This document shows, one piece after another, positions 52,915-60,821 of a stretch of DNA of 64,000 bases (the stretch's first letter is position 1; every line of letters begins with the position of its first letter). The stretch is from NCBI GenBank assembly GCA_002050435.1, contig MWYV01000033.1, forward strand, positions 1 through 64,000. Direction: 5' to 3'. Below the pieces are notes generated by a model. It searched no databases. It was not told where the DNA came from and worked only from the letters and a program-made list of their open reading frames with translations. The DNA comes from Chitinophagales bacterium 33-2 (GTDB taxonomy: Bacteria; Bacteroidota; Bacteroidia; Chitinophagales; Chitinophagaceae). The translations under genes and the position numbers were made by a program.

Positions 52915-55740
52915 CTACTTACTTAAATACATACTTCTGTCCTTATACAATTGCCTGAAATATGGATCCCTCAGGTCCTTTATAAAACGGATGGCCTCTC
53001 CTGTGCTTTTCATCTCCGGGCCAAGCTCCTTGTTTACTCCAGGGAATTTATTAAAAGAAAAAACCGGCTCTTTAATGGCAAACCCTGTAAGATTTTTTTC
53101 AAAACGGAAATCTTTCAACTTCGCTTCCCCCAGCATAATTTTCGTGGCAATATTGAGGTAAGGAATACCATAGGCTTTGGCAATAAAAGGTGTCGTACGT
53201 GAAGCCCGCGGATTGGCTTCAATAACATAAACATTATTATCTTTTATCGCAAACTGAATATTAATCAAACCTTTTATATTCAGTGCTCTTGCAATTTTTT
53301 CCGCATGCAATTCCATTGTAGTTACCAGTAATGGAGCAAGATTGAATGCAGGAAGCACCGCATTACTGTCGCCACTGTGAATACCTGCTGGTTCAATGTG
53401 TTCCATCACGCCCATCACATGAAAATCTTCGCCGTCAAAAATGGCATCGATTTCGGCTTCCTGGCAGCGATCCAGGAAATGGTCGATCAGGATCTTGTTA
53501 TCAGGCAGGTGCTTCAATAAGCTGATCACCGCCTTTTCCAGTTCATCATCATTAATCACAATCCGCATTCTTTGTCCACCCAGCACATAACTCGGACGCA
53601 CAAGTACAGGATAACCTACTTTATGCGCCACTTCAATCGCCTGGTCAACGTCGAAGGCCGTTCCATAATTCGGATAAGGAATTTCAAGTTCTTTCAGCAT
53701 ATCACTGAACCGTCCCCTGTCTTCAGCAATATCCATATTATCATAAGAAGTGCCCATGATGGGAATACCTTTCTCATGTAAACGTTCCGCAAGTTTGAGT
53801 GCCGTTTGTCCGCCCAACTGCACAATTACCCCGGCCGGTTTTTCCAGTTCAATGATCTCCCAAAGATGTTCCCAAAAAACCGGCTCGAAATACAATTTAT
53901 CCGCCATGTCAAAATCCGTACTCACTGTTTCAGGATTACAGTTGATCATGATCGATTCATATCCACATTCCTTTATTGCCAGTAATCCGTGAACACAACA
54001 ATAATCGAATTCTATTCCTTGTCCGATCCTGTTCGGGCCACTGCCCAGGACAATGATCTTCTTTTTATCAGAGACCTTACTTTCATTCCCGTTGCCTTTT
54101 TCAAAAGTGGAATAGAAATAAGGTGTTTTGGCTTCAAATTCCGCACTGCAGGTATCTACCATTTTATAGGTCCGTGTGATTCCTGCAGCTTTTCTTTTCT
54201 CATAGATCTCATCTTCCGAACCGTCTTTAATAATTCTTGACATCTGCTCATCACTGAAGCCATGCACCTTGGCTTTCAGCATGAGTTCATCAGAAATATC
54301 ATCCAGTTTGAAATTGGTAAGCTCTTTTTCTATGTTGCAGATCTTCTGTATTTCGTGTATGAACCAACGGTCAATCCCAGTGGCTTTTGCAATCGTGTTA
54401 ACGGTAATACCCAGCATCAGGGCGTCTTTAATCCTGAAGATTCTGTCCCATTTCGGAATTTTTATATACTCCAGGAGTTCTTCTGATTTCATGGCACTCT
54501 TTCCATAGTATCCAAGTCCCACTGCATTGTTCTCCAGGCTCTGACAGGCCTTCTGCACTGCTTCAGTAAAACTTCTTCCAATTGCCATTACTTCACCGAC
54601 ACTTTTCATCTGTAGTCCTAAAGTATCATTCGCGCCTTTGAACTTGTCAAAATTCCACCTCGGAATTTTGACGATCACATAATCAAGTGCCGGTTCAAAA
54701 TAAGCTGAAGTGGTTTTAATAATTGGATTGGTAAGTTCATCCAGTGTAAAACCAATTGCCAGTTTAGCGGCGATCTTAGCGATAGGATATCCTGTAGCTT
54801 TTGATGCCAATGCGGAAGAACGACTTACACGAGGGTTGATCTCCACGGCAATGATCTCTTCTGTATCCGGATTAATGGCAAATTGCACGTTGCAGCCTCC
54901 TGCAAAATTTCCCAGGTCACGCATCATCATGATCGCAGTGTTGCGCATCAACTGGTATGCGGTATCACTTAGCGTCATGGCAGGTGCTACCGTAATGGAA
55001 TCACCCGTATGCACGCCCATTGGGTCAAAATTTTCGACCGTACAAATGATGCAAACATTATCTGCCCTATCACGTAACAGTTCCAGTTCAAATTCTTTCC
55101 ATCCCAGCACAGCCTTTTCCACCAGCACTTCGTGAATGGGGGATGCTTCCAGTCCTCTTTGTAAGGCTTCATCAAGTTCTTCAGGTCCATGAACTAATCC
55201 GCCACCTGAACCTCCAAGCGTAAATGATGGGCGGATCACCAGAGGAAAACCTATATCCTGGGCAAATTCCTTTCCTTCAAGGAAAGAATTGGCCGTTCTT
55301 GCCGTAGCCACAGGCACATTCAGTCCTATCATCCACTGCCTGAACTTTTCCCTGTCCTCTGCCTTATCAATTGCTTTTATATCTACACCTATGAGGCGGA
55401 TATTATATTTTTCCCAAACGCCCAGGTCCTCTGCTTCTTTAGCCAGGTTCAATGCAGTTTGTCCGCCCATTGTTGGCAAAACGGCATCAATGTCCGGATG
55501 ATCTTCAAGGATCTGCTCAATGCTTTCCACTGTTAATGGCAGCAGGTAAACCTTGTCTGCCATCATGGGATCGGTCATGATGGTGGCAGGATTGGAGTTG
55601 ATTAACGTAACCCGGATCCCCTCTTCTCTTAAACTTCTGGCAGCCTGTGTGCCTGCGTAATCAAATTCAGCAGCCTGGCCAATGATAATCGGACCGGAAC
55701 CAATGATCAGCACAGATTTTATTGAAAGGTCTTTTGGCAT
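52915..55740 (-). CDS. carB: Carbamoyl-phosphate synthase large subunit, without allosteric domain
   Basis: 941 residues against about 1070 in E. coli. First ATP-grasp half (about 1-400, GSGPIIIGQAAEFDYAGTQA), oligomerisation region, and second half (from about 555, VLGSGPNRIGQGIEFDYCCV) are complete. The protein ends soon after FNKFPGVNKELGPEMKSTGE, so the methylglyoxal-synthase-like domain that binds UMP and ornithine in E. coli is missing. It makes carbamoyl phosphate from bicarbonate, ammonia and two ATP for pyrimidines and arginine. carA is not in the window. Single gene, converging on the sigma operon. Confidence 0.96.
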   Translation of the reverse strand: MPKDLSIKSVLIIGSGPIIIGQAAEFDYAGTQAARSLREEGIRVTLINSNPATIMTDPMMADKVYLLPLTVESIEQILEDHPDIDAVLPTMGGQTALNLAKEAEDLGVWEKYNIRLIGVDIKAIDKAEDREKFRQWMIGLNVPVATARTANSFLEGKEFAQDIGFPLVIRPSFTLGGSGGGLVHGPEELDEALQRGLEASPIHEVLVEKAVLGWKEFELELLRDRADNVCIICTVENFDPMGVHTGDSITVAPAMTLSDTAYQLMRNTAIMMMRDLGNFAGGCNVQFAINPDTEEIIAVEINPRVSRSSALASKATGYPIAKIAAKLAIGFTLDELTNPIIKTTSAYFEPALDYVIVKIPRWNFDKFKGANDTLGLQMKSVGEVMAIGRSFTEAVQKACQSLENNAVGLGYYGKSAMKSEELLEYIKIPKWDRIFRIKDALMLGITVNTIAKATGIDRWFIHEIQKICNIEKELTNFKLDDISDELMLKAKVHGFSDEQMSRIIKDGSEDEIYEKRKAAGITRTYKMVDTCSAEFEAKTPYFYSTFEKGNGNESKVSDKKKIIVLGSGPNRIGQGIEFDYCCVHGLLAIKECGYESIMINCNPETVSTDFDMADKLYFEPVFWEHLWEIIELEKPAGVIVQLGGQTALKLAERLHEKGIPIMGTSYDNMDIAEDRGRFSDMLKELEIPYPNYGTAFDVDQAIEVAHKVGYPVLVRPSYVLGGQRMRIVINDDELEKAVISLLKHLPDNKILIDHFLDRCQEAEIDAIFDGEDFHVMGVMEHIEPAGIHSGDSNAVLPAFNLAPLLVTTMELHAEKIARALNIKGLINIQFAIKDNNVYVIEANPRASRTTPFIAKAYGIPYLNIATKIMLGEAKLKDFRFEKNLTGFAIKEPVFSFNKFPGVNKELGPEMKSTGEAIRFIKDLRDPYFRQLYKDRSMYLSK

Positions 55741-55783
55741 ATAGTGTTGTTGATTGATCGGAACTGTGCCCGGTTCTGGTCAT

Positions 55784-55806
55784 AAAAAAACCGGGCAATT
55801 GCCCGG
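55784..55806 (-). terminator. Terminator with perfect palindrome
   Basis: CCGGGCAATTGCCCGG (55791-55806), a perfect 16-bp palindrome, followed on the minus strand by seven T. It ends the small-protein genes before carB begins 44 bp further on. Confidence 0.85.
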
Positions 55807-55863
55807 GGTGCAAATCTAAGGTAATGATGCTTACCGTAGAAATGATTTGTTGAAAACTGATCC

Positions 55864-56064
55864 TTACATCGTGCTGTTGCTGTGTGCAGGAACGCCGTTT
55901 TTCTTGTCAAAGGCTTTAGTCAAACCCCCTAAATTTTCATTTACGAGTTTTTTGCCTTTATCCAATAACTGCTTTTTCTGAATCTCCGACATTTGAGCAT
56001 ATTTGTAAGCACCATAGGCCGCTGCGCCTAACAATAACAATGAGCCAATACCTGGTTTTGCCAT
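55864..56064 (-). CDS. Small membrane-anchored protein, paralogue of the next gene
   Basis: 66 residues. N-terminal short hydrophobic segment (IGSLLLLGAAAYGAYKYAQM) and then a charged helix (SEIQKKQLLDKGKKLVNENL). The opening GAAAYGAYKYAxM...KxxL is shared with the 107-residue protein upstream, so they belong to one small family, similar to YtxH-type stress proteins. Function unknown. A strong terminator follows. Confidence 0.65.
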   Translation of the reverse strand: MAKPGIGSLLLLGAAAYGAYKYAQMSEIQKKQLLDKGKKLVNENLGGLTKAFDKKNGVPAHSNSTM

Positions 56065-56137
56065 AACTTATTTTTTAAATTATTTAATTCTTACTGCTAC
56101 CTAATAAAATATCGTACCGTTTCTGCTGAAGCAGCAA

Positions 56138-56461
56138 TTACACCTGCGAAGCAGGGGGAATGTCTGTGCCTGTAGAATTTGTGGTCTTAGTTCCACCTTT
56201 AAACAAACCTTCAATAAATTCTTCCACTTTTGGCATGTATTCCTTCATTACATCAGCACCTTTGGTTTTTAATTCGCCGAAATAGTCCATGGCTTTGTCT
56301 TCAGCATCCAGGGCTGATTGCTTTAAATTGTTTGCCTTCTCTTTCAGGTCATTGGCCAGTTTTTCTTTTTCCTCTTCGGTCATGTTTGCATACTTATATG
56401 CACCAAAGGCAGCAGCTGCTCCTAATAAGAAAGTTGCTAGATGTTTGTTATTTACATTCAT
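56138..56461 (-). CDS. YtxH-like small membrane-anchored protein
   Basis: 107 residues. An N-terminal hydrophobic anchor (LATFLLGAAAAFGAYKYANM) is followed by a long charged amphipathic helix (EKLANDLKEKANNLKQSALD) and a low-complexity Thr/Ser tail. This is the YtxH/gas-vesicle-like small stress protein layout. It lies 73 bp before its shorter relative on the same strand, probably in one operon. No enzymatic role expected. Confidence 0.7.
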   Translation of the reverse strand: MNVNNKHLATFLLGAAAAFGAYKYANMTEEEKEKLANDLKEKANNLKQSALDAEDKAMDYFGELKTKGADVMKEYMPKVEEFIEGLFKGGTKTTNSTGTDIPPASQV

Positions 56462-56498
56462 GGCGGTTGTTTTAGATTATTTTTTTAATACAGTATTA

Positions 56499-56515
56499 TG
56501 TTACCAATTTTGTGC
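56499..56515 (+). promoter_or_regulatory. Weak fourth PhoB-like box
   Basis: TGTTACCAATTTTGTGC shares TGTTACCA with the pst boxes and has TTG at 11-bp spacing. It lies between the YtxH-like gene and the peptidase gene, which have no known phosphate link, so it may be chance. Confidence 0.2.
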
Positions 56516-56565
56516 CCGGATGAGTATGGAATAAAGATTGAATTAAATGGGAACAAATTGCTGTA

Positions 56566-58254
56566 ATGATCAAACGCTACCTATCTTTCTTATTATTAAT
56601 TGTTTCTACTGTTGCTGCCGCTCAATCCTATCCTCAAAATTATTTCAGAAATCCTATGTCCATACCCATGGAACTGGTAGCGAATTTTGGGGAAATCAGG
56701 ACCAACCACTGGCACATGGGACTGGATATACGCACCCAACAACGCGAAAACCTTCCCGTACATGCTGCAGCTGAAGGTTATATCGCCAGGGTTTTGGTGG
56801 AACCTGGTGGTTTCGGACAGGCGATTTATATTCATCATCCCAACGGGCTCACAACATTGTATGCGCACATGAATGGCTTTTTTCCTGCCCTTGCCCAATA
56901 TGTAAAGCTACAACAATACGACCGGGAGTCATGGGCAGTGAATCTCTTTTTGCCCCCTGGAATGTTTGCTGTAAAAAAAGGTGATTTTATCGGCCGGAGC
57001 GGAAACACCGGTGGATCGGCGGGGCCCCATGTGCATTTTGAAATCCGCGATACCAAAACAGATAAGGTTTTAAATCCCCTGCTTTTTAATTTTCCTATAG
57101 CGGATGCCGTACCTCCCACTATTACAAGACTCGCCATGTACGACAGAAGCAGGTCAACCTATCACCAGGCACCCCAATTGCTCACCCTGAAAAGATCGGG
57201 GGGTGTACATACACTGGCAGCGGCATCCACTATTAAGGTAGGAACAAACCGAGTAAGTTTTGCGGTTGGAGCCACAGACAGGTTTTCAAAATCAACAAAT
57301 CCCAATGGCATTTATAGTGCACGAATCTCGCTTGATGGATCACCTGTTTCAGAATTTATTCTTGACAGCATCGATTATTTCGAAACACGTTATATGAATG
57401 CGCAGATTGATTATCCCTGGCGCGCAAGAGGAGGCTCTTTTGTGCAGCATGTAAGTGCACTTCCGGGTGCAGCACATATTGCCTACCAGTCTTTTAGTGA
57501 GGATGGAATTATTGTACTTCATGATGAAAAACTACATGCTGTGGTGATCGATGTAAAAGATGCAAAAAAGAATAATTCAAGAATTCAATTCAACATACAA
57601 TATGATCCATCGCTGGCCAGACCATACAATTTTCCTGCAGGTCAGCAATTTTTGCCTCATAATGTAAATGTTTTTGAAACCTCCGATTTTGAATTGTTTA
57701 CTTCTGAGAGAACGATGTATGACACCACTTATGTTACCTATACCAATAAACCCGGCACCGGAACCAATGTAGTTTCCCCTTTGCACCAGTTTTTAAGTGC
57801 AGCCATCCCTGTTCATGATTCTGTTGTTGTAAGAATAAAACCCGATCGCCAGCTCAGTGCAGAACAAATGGACAGGGTAATAGTAAAGCACGTTTCCGGC
57901 ACCAGAACAAATATTCAGAAAGCTCGCTGGCAAAACGGATGGATCAAAACCAGCTTTCGGCAGTTTGGTACCTACCAGGCAATTATAGATAATGAACCAC
58001 CCGTGATCAATGCACCACCCACCAATCTTTCTGCTGCACGTTCGATCATTTTTACTCCAACAGACAACCATAACGTGATCAAACGTTTCCGGGCGGAACT
58101 GAATGGAAAATGGCTGATGTTTACGAATGACAAAGGCAGGAGGTGGATCTATACTTTCGACGAACATTTTCCAAGAGGGAACCATGAACTGAAGGTGACC
58201 GTTGAGGACGAAGCGGGAAATCTAACAACACGCACATGGAATGTAAAAAGGTGA
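56566..58254 (+). CDS. M23 family metallopeptidase, secreted
   Basis: 562 residues. Signal peptide 1-20 (AAAQ). Peptidase domain in the first 165 residues with all zinc and catalytic residues: H50 and D54 (HWHMGLDI), H101 (LYAHMNG), H155 and H157 (GPHVHFEIRD). LytM-type enzymes cut peptidoglycan cross-links. The remaining 390 residues are beta-rich and unrecognised, with Ig-like strands near the end (GNHELKVTVEDEAGNLTTRT), perhaps for wall or partner binding. Single gene; the 803-bp gap that follows is filled by repeats. Confidence 0.88.
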   Translation: MIKRYLSFLLLIVSTVAAAQSYPQNYFRNPMSIPMELVANFGEIRTNHWHMGLDIRTQQRENLPVHAAAEGYIARVLVEPGGFGQAIYIHHPNGLTTLYAHMNGFFPALAQYVKLQQYDRESWAVNLFLPPGMFAVKKGDFIGRSGNTGGSAGPHVHFEIRDTKTDKVLNPLLFNFPIADAVPPTITRLAMYDRSRSTYHQAPQLLTLKRSGGVHTLAAASTIKVGTNRVSFAVGATDRFSKSTNPNGIYSARISLDGSPVSEFILDSIDYFETRYMNAQIDYPWRARGGSFVQHVSALPGAAHIAYQSFSEDGIIVLHDEKLHAVVIDVKDAKKNNSRIQFNIQYDPSLARPYNFPAGQQFLPHNVNVFETSDFELFTSERTMYDTTYVTYTNKPGTGTNVVSPLHQFLSAAIPVHDSVVVRIKPDRQLSAEQMDRVIVKHVSGTRTNIQKARWQNGWIKTSFRQFGTYQAIIDNEPPVINAPPTNLSAARSIIFTPTDNHNVIKRFRAELNGKWLMFTNDKGRRWIYTFDEHFPRGNHELKVTVEDEAGNLTTRTWNVKR

Positions 58255-58291
58255 TCTAGTGGTATGTTAAGAATAAAATGACGGTTTGAAG

Positions 58292-58334
58292 GGTGAATGG
58301 TCAATGGTCAATAGTCAATAGTCAATAGTCAATC
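58292..58334. repeat. Heptamer array, left flank of the composite locus
   Basis: Six units of period seven (GGTGAAT, GGTCAAT twice, AGTCAAT three times) ending in TCACTG of the next element. Confidence 0.8.
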
Positions 58335-58366
58335 ACTGCTGTCCGGTAAAAATCAAACATCGCTTT
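58333..58366 (+). repeat. Left end of a 5225-type MITE
   Basis: TCACTGCTGTCCGGTAAA then AATCAAACA matches the left end of the element at 5225 (two changes over the terminal 18). The similarity stops after about 30 bp, so only the end remains. Confidence 0.65.
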
Positions 58367-58401
58367 TAGTTAAGCTAATTTGCCTCAGGCCGGCGGGCCT
58401 C

Positions 58402-58516
58402 GTACCTGCCCCGCTGCTGAATTCCAACAAAAAGGCCTCCCGCAGATTACGCAGATTTTCGCTGATTGGTTTTCTGCGTTCATCAGCGTAACCTGTGGGC
58501 AACAAGAGGCAGGTAC
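58402..58516. repeat. Structured insertion bounded by GTACCTGCC inverted repeats
   Basis: GTACCTGCC (58402-58410) and GGCAGGTAC (58508-58516) are exact inverted copies. Inside, CGCAGATTACGCAGATTTTC, CGCTGAT and ATCAGCG form further self-complementary stretches (TTACGC ... GCGTAA). No coding sense. Confidence 0.5.
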
Positions 58517-58549
58517 TGGTTCAAATAGATCCAGGTTTCCTCATAAAAT

Positions 58550-58947
58550 GAAATTCCAGGCCTAATCTTATAACATTTGGGTGGTTGTGTGCGCCTTATT
58601 GCTCCTGATTTTTCCTAAGAAATCTTTATACCTAAGGTGGAGCAATACAGCGCGAAGAACGCTTGCACAATCAGATCGCATGGAGTTGCACCTGTTTTCA
58701 TTTTTCGGTGCGCTCCCTTGCGCAATCATCCGAAGGTATCTGGTAAAAACAGACTGTTGCGCATTGATTGCGCTTGAATTTTTGCTTGCCCACCGAAGCG
58801 AAGCGCAGGGGGGGCCACCTTTTTTTTCAAGAAAAAAGGTGGAAGAGGCATTTATCATAGCGTTGCTGTCCGGCAAGAAACTCCATTAGGTTATTGCAAC
58901 TGCAAAATCTAAGGCCCGGTTTAAGTAATCATCAACAACGCCAGAAC
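58550..58947 (-). repeat. Long dispersed repeat, copy D (inverted relative to copy B)
   Basis: Same sequence as 34025-34474 in reverse orientation, except that the last roughly 45 bp with the TCACTGTTGTCCGG end are missing and replaced directly by an inverted heptamer array. It contains the CCACC...GGTGG hairpin with the poly-T/poly-A core. Any ORF across it is a by-product. Confidence 0.8.
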
Positions 58948-59022
58948 CATTCACCATTCACCATTGATTATTGACTATTGACTTTGACTATTGACCATTG
59001 ACCATTGACTTTGACCATTCAC
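58948..59022. repeat. Inverted heptamer array, right flank of the composite locus
   Basis: About ten units in the opposite sense (TTCACCA, CTATTGA, CCATTGA, CTTTGAC), mirror image of the left array at 58292. It ends 36 bp before the bcp start codon. Confidence 0.8.
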
Positions 59023-59057
59023 CCTTAACTTAACACTAGAATTGAATTTAAATCTCA

Positions 59058-59519
59058 ATGGCAACATTTTTAAAACAAGGTGACAAAGCACCTGCTTTCA
59101 CAGGGAAGGACCAGCATGGAAATAAGATTGCTTTATCAGATTATAAAGGCAGGAAACTGGTACTGTATTTCTATCCGGCCGACGACACTCCGGGTTGTAC
59201 TACCCAGGCCTGTAACCTAAGAGATCATTATGCGCTGTTACAGCAACACCAACTGGAGATTATTGGAGTGAGCCCTGATTCAAAAGAAATGCACCAGCAC
59301 TTTATTAAAAAATACAATCTTCCTTTTCCATTGATCGAAGATCCTAAACTCAGTATCATCAATAAATATGGGGTTTGGGGAGAAAAGAATTTATATGGGC
59401 ATAAATTCACCGGAGTACACCGCACAACTTTTCTTATTAATGAATCTGGAAGGATTGAAAAGATTTTTCTTCGGCCAAAAAATAAAGCCCATTCGGAAGA
59501 AATTATCAAGACGCTTTGA
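59058..59519 (+). CDS. bcp: Thioredoxin-dependent thiol peroxidase (BCP/PrxQ)
   Basis: 153 residues. Peroxiredoxin fold with the peroxidatic Cys47 and resolving Cys52 in TPGCTTQACNLRD, the two-cysteine PrxQ arrangement, plus LYFYPADDTPG and TFLINESGRIEKIF. It reduces hydroperoxides using thioredoxin in the cytoplasm. Single gene, converging on birA with a ten-base gap between the stop codons. A heptamer array ends just upstream of its start. Confidence 0.95.
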   Translation: MATFLKQGDKAPAFTGKDQHGNKIALSDYKGRKLVLYFYPADDTPGCTTQACNLRDHYALLQQHQLEIIGVSPDSKEMHQHFIKKYNLPFPLIEDPKLSIINKYGVWGEKNLYGHKFTGVHRTTFLINESGRIEKIFLRPKNKAHSEEIIKTL

Positions 59520-59529
59520 CTGATCGATT

Positions 59530-60279
59530 CTAAAGTACCCACGCTACTTCTCCCACTGAAAATTTTTCTTCAACCGCGTGCTGCACCACCAGTTCACCAA
59601 AATCGGTGACAGAAACCACCCGGGCTTCAAAAACCTGAGATTGCTTTTTAAATCTGATCATCTCCCCTTTTTTGTATAATAAGGCATCATAAGCAGAAGT
59701 AACCTCCTCCGGCTGCTGCACCAGCAATTGAAAATAAAACATCAGGTCTTCATGCAACTGGCGGGCAAGTACTTCAGGGTCTTCTTTTTTGCCTGATATA
59801 TTATATAGAGAAATGGCTTTTGTGGCCAACTCTCCAAACGCGTCCTGGTTGATGTTTAATCCCACTCCGGCAATGGAAAACTTCCAGGCATTCCCTTTTA
59901 ATATGTTTTCAATTAAAATTCCACCTGCCTTTCTGTCACGGAGATAAATATCATTTGGCCACTTTATAAAAGCGGTTTCTGTTGTGTACCTGTTAAAGAA
60001 GCGTGCAGCAGCCAGGGCCATAGCCTTGCTTAAAAGGAACATCCTGGAAGCGGAAAACTGGTCATTTATTTCCAATATCACGCTAAGCGCGATATTCATT
60101 CCTGTTTCAGAAATCCAGTGCCGGTTACGCTGGCCGCGACCCTTTGTTTGTTCCCTGGAAAACACCGCTGCGCCATGCTGTGCCATACCTTCATGCACCA
60201 TTCCCATGGCATAGTTGTTGGTGCTATCCACCGTGTGCAGTAAAATGAAGGGAAAACCCTTCTGATTTGGCAATGACAA
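59530..60279 (-). CDS. birA: Biotin-[acetyl-CoA-carboxylase] ligase
   Basis: 249 residues, without the N-terminal DNA-binding domain of E. coli BirA, so enzyme only. Motifs: VDSTNNYAM, the biotinyl-AMP loop TKGRGQRNRHWISE, FIKWPNDIYLRDRKAGGILIE, and VGLNINQ. It attaches biotin to the carboxylase carrier protein. It diverges from rsfS; the 87-bp gap shows no clear promoter. Confidence 0.94.
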   Translation of the reverse strand: MSLPNQKGFPFILLHTVDSTNNYAMGMVHEGMAQHGAAVFSREQTKGRGQRNRHWISETGMNIALSVILEINDQFSASRMFLLSKAMALAAARFFNRYTTETAFIKWPNDIYLRDRKAGGILIENILKGNAWKFSIAGVGLNINQDAFGELATKAISLYNISGKKEDPEVLARQLHEDLMFYFQLLVQQPEEVTSAYDALLYKKGEMIRFKKQSQVFEARVVSVTDFGELVVQHAVEEKFSVGEVAWVL

Positions 60280-60366
60280 TTAACTACTATTTTTGGGCAA
60301 ATAAAAATAACTTTAATTGTCTACGATCATCTCTGCGCAATTTTATCACTTAAACCTTAAAAATAT

Positions 60367-60768
60367 TTGGAACCATTAGAAGTTTTGGCGAAAAGAAAGA
60401 AAAGTGCAGCCCGGTTGAATAAGAATTCAAAAATCTATAAAACAATTATCAAGGCTATACAGGAAAAAAAGGGTGAAAATATTATTTCACTTGACCTTCG
60501 AAAAATACCTGAAGCAATTGCTGATTTTTTTGTAATCTGTGAAGCAACCAACCAGCCCCAGATCAGAGCCATTTCGGATTATATAGAAGATCAGGTGAAA
60601 AAGGTTTGTAGCGAAAATCCTTACCGTCATGAAGGCAAACAGAACCTCCAGTGGGTTTTGATCGATTATGTCAACATAGTTGTTCATGTTATGCTTCATG
60701 AACAAAGAAAATTTTACAAATTAGAGGAAATGTGGAGTGATGCTGCTGCTGAAGATCATACTCAGTAG
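60367..60768 (+). CDS. rsfS: Ribosomal silencing factor RsfS, TTG start
   Basis: 133 residues. Core with ENIISLDLRKIPEAIADFFVI and HEGKQNLQWVLIDYVNIVVHVM, the RsfS/Iojap pattern. The protein binds ribosomal protein L14 and stops the subunits joining in slow growth. The frame has a stop nine bases before the TTG at 60367 and no ATG for the first 100 codons, so the TTG is the only usable start. It heads an rsfS-ftsH-LUD-LpxH-like series on this strand, 53 bp before ftsH. Confidence 0.94.
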   Translation: MEPLEVLAKRKKSAARLNKNSKIYKTIIKAIQEKKGENIISLDLRKIPEAIADFFVICEATNQPQIRAISDYIEDQVKKVCSENPYRHEGKQNLQWVLIDYVNIVVHVMLHEQRKFYKLEEMWSDAAAEDHTQ

Positions 60769-60821
60769 TACCATCCTTAGATGAATTATAATAACAGCAC
60801 CATTTAATTAAGATTAGAAAG

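Noticed and set aside
58568-58889. Two overlapping 102-codon ORFs on opposite strands
   Set aside because: They lie wholly in repeat copy D and change length through base changes relative to copy B, so they are not likely coding.
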